This document shows positions 58,087 through 64,000 of a stretch of 64,000 nucleotides of DNA, piece after piece. Both the position numbers and the translations under genes were made by a program. The stretch's first letter is position 1, and each line of letters opens with the position of its first letter. Location: NCBI GenBank assembly GCA_024867545.1, contig JANFNE010000027.1, forward strand, positions 62,001 to 126,000. The letters are read 5' to 3'. The DNA comes from Phytopythium helicoides. Its lineage: Eukaryota; Oomycota; Peronosporomycetes; Pythiales; Pythiaceae. Below the pieces are notes generated by a model. The model was not told the origin of the DNA and searched no databases. It worked only from the letters and a program-made list of their open reading frames with translations.

Positions 58087-60230
58087 TTACAATGCTCTGC
58101 CATTGTACACGAGCTGGTCGATCTTCTCTGGCAGCAGCGTGACCATGTCGCGGCAAATCGCAAGCTCCGCACCAAATAGCTGCTCGATCGTCTCCTGCTG
58201 CGCTCCAGGCTTTTGCTGCTTTTCGTACAGCTTCGCGATCGCTAGAACCGATTCGTGCGCCTCAAGACTGCGCTTCCAGAACGTCGCCGTCTTGGGAATA
58301 TCGCGAGGGTACATGATCTTCCCGCAAATGTGTGCGAGACCGAAGAATCCGCGGAGCAGCGCACGAATCTCTCGCGGTGACATTTCCTGAGGTGGTAGCA
58401 CCGCACGAGAACCAGTTGGCACCACAACTTCTTTGCGAGTCGATGACGCATCACCCGAAGCGTAGTAGAGGGAGACAAACTGATGGTACCAGTGCGCAGC
58501 CTTGACCGCGTAACCGTTTGTCTTGTCATCCAGCTCGCCCTTGCGGCTGCGCTTGAGATCGAAAATCTCGACGGCGACCTCAGCACACTCAAAGTACAGT
58601 TCCTGAAGCAGATCGCAGTATGCTCGCGGGTTGAGCTGATCGCCAAGCAAAGGCGATAGCAGCGCAAGTCGGCGCAGTTGCATTGCGATCTGGCGCTTGG
58701 AGTCCGGCTCAAACGCAACGAGTCGCTTGTATAACAAAGACTCTTGTTGCAGCACGCGAACGTGGCGAGTCACAAAGCCGTCGAGAACAAACACTTTCTT
58801 GGCTTGCTCGGCGGCAGACACGCCCATCTTGAACACGTCGCGAGCCTGATCATAATTCGTCACGCTGGATGAAGGAACAAACACCATCTTTTGTCCACAT
58901 GTTGGTTTGACATCACTTGGGGAGATCTTCAGGAGTGTCGCCTCCATGGACGGACAGGGTAGCTCGCAACCGGACGACTGAACACCCGCGGGGTAGCCTT
59001 CCCGGCGAAGATGAGCGATCTGCAGCGTCATTTGATGCACCTTTGCCCACGCCGCAAATATGTCGGCGCGCTGCTCGTCCGCGTCAACATCTTCACCACT
59101 CGGCAAGTGGTGGGCCATCATGTACTCGCAGGCGGAAAGGCACGTAGCAGCATCCTTGATGTTCTCCGTGTCGAGGTAGTAGTCGACGAGCCGTAGCGCG
59201 TTCTTGACCCACTCACGCGCACCTGGGAACTGAGTGTCCTCGCCCTCGCTGGCGGCATTGACGCAAGCCAGCAACTGCTGCTCAAGCGTTGCCAAACAGT
59301 ACTTGGCCGATTCTTCTGGTAGTTCGAGAGCACCAAACACCTGTGCGAGGTAGAAATGCGTGTGCGTCCGCACGCTTGCGATCGCGGCGTCGCTCTCTGC
59401 CAGTGGTTCACTAAGGTTGTTGCAAATCAACAAATAGCAAAGAGCGCGTGTGGACTGCGAGCGGTTGGACCAGAGGATGCCGAGCTGATTGAGCAGTTCT
59501 GCCGAAGTAGAGCACCGGAATCCTAGTCAGAATTAGGTTATCAAGCAACATAGAGTGCTCACCACCGCACCGAGGATGTACACGAGGTAGTCTTGGTGCT
59601 CCTCGCTGACCTGAACAGTCGGGAGCTCTGTGCGAGGACAACAAGCACAGCATTTAGATCAGCATACTGAGCGCTGCCATTTCCTTCGAGGAACGCACTC
59701 TGGACGAAGGCGTCGACCTCTTCCCTGGTCATGGGGCCATCCCTCTCTGGCGCCGCGGCAGCAACCTTCGCCAACTCGGGGCAGAAGAATGCCAAAGCAG
59801 CATCCAGGTCCTTCTGCGCGTCTGCAAGGCAGGAACGTTCCCCTCAGATCCAGCGTTCAACTCCTCGGAAGCCCCCCTGTCCCCCTTACTATGCGGCTCC
59901 TCCACCGCGAGGTACACCGCCCCGCGCCTCGCCTTGACCACCGCCTCCTCCTGCTCCAAATCCCTCATCATCCACAGCACTCCCCATGCTATTGCAGCCT
60001 CCCTCCACGCACCGCGGGCGGCTTCTCGACGCTCAGGAGCTTGTGCAGCTCCTCCAGCGCGCGGTACTGCGCCTCGAACGGCGCGCTCTCGGGGCTCGGG
60101 GCCTGCCACGCCTCGCGTCAGAACCAGCAGCTTATTTCGGCGCATCCGCCGGCCGCCGCAGAGGCAGCAGACGCACCGCCGCGGCCTCATCGACGCGCCG
60201 GAGCGCCGCACGCAGGTCTCCGCCCAGCAT
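58087..60230 (-). CDS. KIFBP: KIF-binding protein (KBP family), 5 exons
   Basis: Reconstructed exons are 60230-60177, 60102-60013, 59813-59699, 59627-59571 and 59498-58087. All introns are GT-AG (74, 199, 71 and 72 bp). The sum is 1728 nt, which is 575 residues and a stop. Matches to the family include FEAQYRALEELHKLL near the N-terminus, NQLGILWSNRSQSTRAL, THTHFYLAQVFGALELPEESAKYC, DYDQARDVF-like sequence with FVLDGFVTRHVRVLQ, LNPRAYCDLLQELYFECAEV and the C-terminal LAICRDMVTLLPEKIDQL. KBP proteins are TPR-like helical proteins that bind kinesin motor domains and block microtubule binding. The donor of exon 4 (GTGCGG) is the weakest; the alternative GTGAGC 6 bp on would remove ELLNQ. It is convergent with MCM2, 60 bp apart. 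Confidence 0.88.
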
Positions 60231-60619
60231 CTTGCGAGATCCGCCAGGATTCGTCGGGACGATCACTTTTGTGGATATTTGACCAATCAGAGTCGACTTT
60301 GAGGTGATGGGAGCCAATGAAATCAACGGCAGCCATGATCACCGCGCCGAGCTGCACCGACGTGGAGGCGACCGAAGCTGGTGATTCCTCGCACGTGTGG
60401 GCTGGTGGCGGATCGTAGCTGCAGCGTAAGGCAGCAGCGGAGACGGCGAGGTCAGCGGCCTCTTGCTCGACATGGCGACCTGCACGGATCCCGGATCCGA
60501 TCTGCTCGCATGGCTACATTGCGTGTTTACCGAGCCAAGTGATGCCTGCAAGCTGCGTGATCATGGGGATTACAGGCGCGACTGGCGCCCGCCATGTTCA
60601 TGTACATGGGCGACTAGCT

Positions 60620-60665
60620 GTCTCACTAGTTCCCACGGTCTCACTAGTTCCCGCGGTCTCATCAG
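60620..60665 (+). repeat. 18-bp tandem repeat, 2.5 copies
   Basis: GTCTCACTAGTTCCCACG at 60620-60637, the same with one change at 60638-60655, then a partial third copy. Confidence 0.85.
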
Positions 60666-60691
60666 TAGAGGCACGGGCGAGTCCCACGGTG

Positions 60692-60707
60692 GCTCATTCA
60701 ACAACTT
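60692..60707 (+). promoter_or_regulatory. oomycete-type initiator upstream of dehydrogenase
   Basis: GCTCATTCAACAACTT is close to the oomycete Inr core GCTCATTYYNCAWTTT, 44 bp before the ATG. Confidence 0.5.
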
Positions 60708-60750
60708 GCCAGCTACGACAACAACAGCCTCTTGACCCCCCAGCCACGCC

Positions 60751-61764
60751 ATGTGCAACCAGCAGCTCCAGCTCGTGCAGATCCACGGCGCCGGAGACGT
60801 GCGGCTCGACTCGGTCGACCGGCCCGTCGTGGGCGAGCGCGACGTGCTCGTGACGCTCAAGGTCGCCGGCATCTGCGGCTCCGACCTGAGCTACATCCGG
60901 ATCGGAGGCATCCCGCCCGGACGCGTCACGGCGCTCGGCCACGAGGCCGCGGGCGTCGTCGCCGAGGTCGGCAGCGCGGTCGAGGGCATCTCCGTCGGCA
61001 TGCGCGTGGTCGTCAACCCCATTGCCACGCCCTCCTTCATCGGCTCGGGCGGACCAGAGGGAGCCTTCACGCAGGAGCTGCTCGTGCGCGACGCCAAGCT
61101 CGGCGAGTCGGTGCTGCCTATCGCGGATGACGTCTCCTTCGAGGTCGCGGCGCTCAGCGAGCCGCTCGCCGTCGCCATGCACGGCGTGAACCGCGCAGAG
61201 GTCAAGCCAGGCTACAAGGTTGCGGTCTTTGGCTGCGGACCCATCGGCCTCGGCATGCTGCTCTGGCTCGTCGACCGCGGCATCACGGACGTCGTGGCGT
61301 TTGACCTCGCCGAGGAGCGCCTGGAGCGAGCGCGGGCGCTCGGCATCCGAGCCGCGTTCGACCCCACCAAGATCGACCTGCGCGCGACGCTCGCCGAGCT
61401 GCACGGAGAAGTCCCGAGTTTTGCCCGCAATGGCGTCGGCACTGACGTGTTCATCGACGCGGCGGGAGCGCCGCGCCTTCTCTCGGATGTGGTGCCGATC
61501 GCCAAGCTGCATTCGCGCATGGTCATCACGGCCGCGTACATGAAGCCCATCGAGTTCCCCGTGGGCAGGATGCTCACGAGCGAGATGACTATCACGACGG
61601 CTGTGGGGTACCCGACCGAGATGCCCGAGGTCGTGGCGGCGCTCCCCCGTCTGCACGCCAAGGTCGAGTCGCTCATCAGTCACCGTGTGCCATTCGCTGG
61701 TGTGCTGGACGCACTCAAGGTGGCCGGCACGCCCGCGTCCGCCAAGGTCGTGTTGCAGTTCTAA
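60751..61764 (+). CDS. zinc-dependent medium-chain dehydrogenase (sorbitol/threonine dehydrogenase type)
   Basis: 337 residues with the MDR two-domain layout. Catalytic zinc ligands are visible in GICGSDL (C42) and GHEAAG (H64, E65), and the Rossmann motif is VAVFGCGPIGLG at about residue 160. It should oxidise an alcohol or polyol with NAD(P)+. The four-cysteine structural-zinc loop usual after the GHE motif is absent: the segment reads NPIATPSFIGSGGPEGAF, as in some Zn-binding MDR subgroups. The exact substrate cannot be told from sequence. The ATG at 60751 is first in frame and follows a good initiator. No intron and strong GC bias. Confidence 0.85.
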   Translation: MCNQQLQLVQIHGAGDVRLDSVDRPVVGERDVLVTLKVAGICGSDLSYIRIGGIPPGRVTALGHEAAGVVAEVGSAVEGISVGMRVVVNPIATPSFIGSGGPEGAFTQELLVRDAKLGESVLPIADDVSFEVAALSEPLAVAMHGVNRAEVKPGYKVAVFGCGPIGLGMLLWLVDRGITDVVAFDLAEERLERARALGIRAAFDPTKIDLRATLAELHGEVPSFARNGVGTDVFIDAAGAPRLLSDVVPIAKLHSRMVITAAYMKPIEFPVGRMLTSEMTITTAVGYPTEMPEVVAALPRLHAKVESLISHRVPFAGVLDALKVAGTPASAKVVLQF

Positions 61765-62438
61765 CTGAGTTGTGATGGGCCGTGTGTGTGCACGTCTGCC
61801 TGTCCGTCATTGACTGTGAATGCATCCATATCAATCGAACTCTTTTGCTCTCTCTCTCTCTCTCCTTTCGCATTCGCTCCGTACGCCGCTGCTGACTCCA
61901 TCTCCTCCACGTGCAGGAAATTCGTCAGATTTCTTTCCACTGGACGGCCGATCGAACGCACGCAGCAAATCAAAATCACCTTGTTCGTGGCATCCGATCC
62001 GCTGTGGTGTCACGACCGACTTTCGGCAGTCTCATCGTACAGGACTGTCGCCTTCGATCGGGTTGACTTCCAACAGAACTCTGACCGGACTTCAAGAGGC
62101 ATGTGCGGCTCCGGATGGCTCTGACCGCGAGTCCAGCGTGGCGTGAGGAGACGCACTTAGTTCGCCTCGCGCCGTTCACTTGTTCCTCACGGCTCTGATA
62201 GTTCGTGTGATTCCACCGGACGCTTCACAACAAGCGATCGTTGGATGCGTAGCGATCAACAGCATGAGGTCACACTGGCGTGGCACCGTGGAAATTGCAA
62301 CACATCAGTAGCAACGGACGAGTAGCTTACATGCAAGAGCACCACACTTCACTCCCTTCGAATAATGAAATCATGTAATAAAGCTTTTACGATATGAAAT
62401 GCGGCTAGCTTGCATTGCTGGTCGTCAACTTGACGATG
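61765..62438. other. intergenic between convergent genes
   Basis: 674 bp. A CT microsatellite lies at about 61849-61866; otherwise no recognised feature. Confidence 0.55.
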
Positions 62439-63092
62439 TCACTGGCGCATCCAGGACGGCATGTTGTTGTCGTGAGGAGAGCTGTCGTCATTCTTGCTCG
62501 GTCCGACAGCCGGTGCGGGGGTCACGATCGGCTGAACAACCGGAGCAAACTCCGTCGAGGCGTCGGTCTGGGTAGCAGGCGCTCTGGCGCCGCGAGATGG
62601 CAGTCCTGGGAGGCGAAAACCCTCACCAGAGCTGCTTGTCGTGGCGCTCATCGTCTTCTGCGACGGCGTCGTGCTGTTGCCCAGTACGCAGATGGCGAGT
62701 GTGTGCAGCACGGCGAGCACCATGCACGCGACGCCCTCGATGATGAGCAGCACGAAAGACTCGCAGTCGCACTGGTCCGTGAGCGTCTTGCCCACGAGCG
62801 TCATCATGACGCCGGCGATGGCAAAGACCGCGGCGCGGCCCACGCGGTAGCGCAGGAAGCCGAAGAAGAAGAAGAAGAACTCGCGCTGCAGCTCCGCCAG
62901 GAAGAGCAGTAGTCCGAAGCACGCCCCCAGGAAGCACAGGCAGCCGAACGTCGTGCGGCTCTCGAGCGTCGTGCCCGACTCCCGCGCATGCTTGAAGCCC
63001 GCACACGACAGCACCAGCAGCAAGACGCCCGTCGCCGCGCTCGCCAGCCGCAGCGGGTGCTTGAGCGCCTTCATCCTCCCGACAGCAGCCAT
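62439..63092 (-). CDS. four-TM protein, COPI-associated/TVP15-like
   Basis: 217 residues from the ATG at 63092 (context gccATGG); an in-frame ATG at 63125 would add 11 residues. Four hydrophobic segments lie in the first 130 residues (AATGVLLLVLSC, FGCLCFLGACFGLLLFLAEL, VGRAAVFAIAGVMMTLVG, FVLLIIEGVACMVLAVLHTLAI), with the Phe-rich FFFFFFGFLRYRVGRA before the third. That GFLxYRxGRA block and the topology resemble the COPI-associated/TVP15 family of Golgi membrane proteins, and this is the basis for the call. The C-terminal 80 residues are Ser/Thr/Pro-rich, presumably cytosolic. Function beyond a likely role in Golgi or vesicle membranes cannot be inferred. Confidence 0.55.
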   Translation of the reverse strand: MAAVGRMKALKHPLRLASAATGVLLLVLSCAGFKHARESGTTLESRTTFGCLCFLGACFGLLLFLAELQREFFFFFFGFLRYRVGRAAVFAIAGVMMTLVGKTLTDQCDCESFVLLIIEGVACMVLAVLHTLAICVLGNSTTPSQKTMSATTSSSGEGFRLPGLPSRGARAPATQTDASTEFAPVVQPIVTPAPAVGPSKNDDSSPHDNNMPSWMRQ

Positions 63093-63281
63093 GGCTCGAG
63101 GGGACCTGTCGACGAATTGCACCATCGCTCGCCAAGTTGAAGCCGCGAAACCGCCCTACATGGCTACACTTCTCTGCCGTGTGGGCCACACAGATTCGCC
63201 GGAAGCGCATTGGACGGCCATCATCGGTGCCACTCGCGGCGCTCGCTCCCCCGCCCCCCTCCGCCCGCCGCTCCGCGCGCC
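63093..63281. promoter_or_regulatory. divergent promoter between two genes
   Basis: Only 189 bp separate the start of the four-TM gene from that of the next gene on the other strand. Confidence 0.45.
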
Positions 63282-64000
63282 ATGTGGCCGCCCGCAGACC
63301 GGCGCGCGCGCCCACCAGCGCCTCCGTCTCCCTCCCGCGCGTCCATCGGCGCCTCTCCGAGCTCCGGGGGCCCAGTGGCGGCCGAGAACGGCGCGCCGAT
63401 CGACCTGCTGTTCCCGCGGCGGCCCACGCCGTCCCGCGCCGCGCCGCGCCGCGCGCTGCCACCGCCGCCGGCGTTCGACAAGCAGGACCCGTGGACGTTC
63501 GTGAGCTCGGCGGACGGCCCGGCGGTGGACGCGGCGGACGGCGCGGGCGCTAAGCTGCACGGCGTGATCGGCTCGAGCAGCGCGCGACTCGTGTGGAACC
63601 GCGTGGCGCCAGAGGAGGAGGAGCGAGAGGAGGAGGCGCTGCCGTCGTACCTGTCGTACGCGGCCTCGGCCTTCCTGCCGGCCCCGCCGGACGTAGGCTT
63701 CGCGCACCACCAGATCGAGGACGTCAGCGACCCGACCGCTGCCGAGGTGGAGGAGAAGTCGCGCGAGCTGGCACGCGCGCTGCAGGACTTCGTGCTCGCC
63801 AGAGTGGGTCCGCAGGCGAGCAGTGCCGCTGCGGCCTCGCCTGCGCGCTCGCACTGCGAGTGTGCAGCTCTGCGCTCGCGTGTGGACGAGCTCGAGGCGT
63901 CGGTGCGCGCGCTGCAGGCTGCGAGCAAAGAGGACCCCGTGACGGCCGTCAGCGACCGCATCTCGACGCTCGAGGGCCGACAGAGCGCCTTCCAGTCACA
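63282..64000 (+). CDS. unknown Pro-rich/coiled-coil protein, N-terminal part (runs off window)
   Basis: An open frame from ATG 63282 to the window edge, at least 239 residues with no stop. The first 65 residues are Pro/Arg/Ala-rich and probably disordered. Then follow a short conserved-looking block (KQDPWTFVSS), an acidic run (EEEEREEE), and from about residue 150 two predicted coiled-coil stretches (EVEEKSRELARALQDFVLA and LRSRVDELEASVRALQAA). Codon use matches the neighbouring GC-rich genes, and the very low stop density supports coding. No family was recognised; intracellular scaffold-type proteins often look like this. Confidence 0.65.
   Translation, partial: MWPPADRRARPPAPPSPSRASIGASPSSGGPVAAENGAPIDLLFPRRPTPSRAAPRRALPPPPAFDKQDPWTFVSSADGPAVDAADGAGAKLHGVIGSSSARLVWNRVAPEEEEREEEALPSYLSYAASAFLPAPPDVGFAHHQIEDVSDPTAAEVEEKSRELARALQDFVLARVGPQASSAAAASPARSHCECAALRSRVDELEASVRALQAASKEDPVTAVSDRISTLEGRQSAFQS

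Larger units (their letters stand above)
60231..60750. promoter_or_regulatory. divergent promoter region, KIFBP / dehydrogenase
   Basis: 520 bp. It contains an 18-bp tandem repeat (60620-60665) and an initiator-like element (60692-60707) for the + gene. No further gene was recognised. Confidence 0.5.

Noticed and set aside
61849..61866. CT microsatellite
   Set aside because: A short common simple repeat in a 3' intergenic region, not informative.
63156..63961. Minus-strand frames at the right edge
   Set aside because: The + strand frame from 63282 is stop-free to the edge, begins with a proper ATG near a divergent promoter, and has coiled-coil and acidic patterning; the minus frames are antisense shadows.

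Overview
The window looks like nuclear DNA of an oomycete, probably from the Pythium/Phytophthora side of the Peronosporomycetes. The evidence is GC-rich, closely packed eukaryotic genes with short introns (mostly 62-79 bp, GTGCGT/GTACGT-type donors), a bZIP protein with a long C-terminal domain of the type common in oomycetes, an alpha-kinase exon, oomycete-like initiator elements close to several start codons, and a tyrosine-recombinase relic. The genus is inference.

Left arm (1-17.4 kb), ordinary genes: first exon of an alpha-kinase-like protein (-), a secreted Cys-rich probably GPI-anchored protein (+), a bZIP factor (-), a zinc-finger/one-TM protein (-) divergent from ribosomal protein uL1/RPL10A (+), mitochondrial dihydrolipoamide dehydrogenase (+), a short spliced DHHC palmitoyltransferase (+), calreticulin ending in KDEL (-), and importin beta (-), which carries two single-base frameshifts.

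Transposon border (17.4-21.75 kb): a complete Tc1-like element (DD34E) with matching 225-bp inverted repeats 0.2 kb upstream of importin beta, about 1.5 kb with no recognised gene, a diverged relic of the array unit, and a broken tyrosine recombinase.

Centre (21.75-54.63 kb), the striking feature: a head-to-tail array of 36 units of about 825-915 bp. Each unit contains one 73-nt tRNA gene that folds as tRNA-Val with anticodon CAC, followed by an oligo-T stop. The spacers are built from simple repeats (CTTTT, GAATC, TTTG, TG) and a G-quadruplex-type GGGTTGGGTCGGG tract. Thirty-five tRNA copies appear identical while the spacers vary and fall into two subfamilies with higher-order repeats. One unit carries an intact plant-type mariner-like element (DD39D) in a clean TA site. 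Persistent open frames across the units are by-products of the repeat and are not annotated as genes.

Right arm (54.6-64 kb): MCM2 (+) begins only 278 bp after the last tRNA, with an E2F-type palindrome upstream. It is followed by a KIF-binding protein homologue (-, five exons reconstructed here), a zinc-dependent medium-chain dehydrogenase (+), a four-TM COPI-associated/TVP15-like protein (-), and the start of an unknown coiled-coil protein (+) running off the window.

The housekeeping genes share no single pathway. The common thread is an oomycete chromosome arm interrupted by a large tRNA-gene satellite. All tRNA calls come from manual folding and all splice sites from reading frame plus GT/AG; none has been checked by transcript data.
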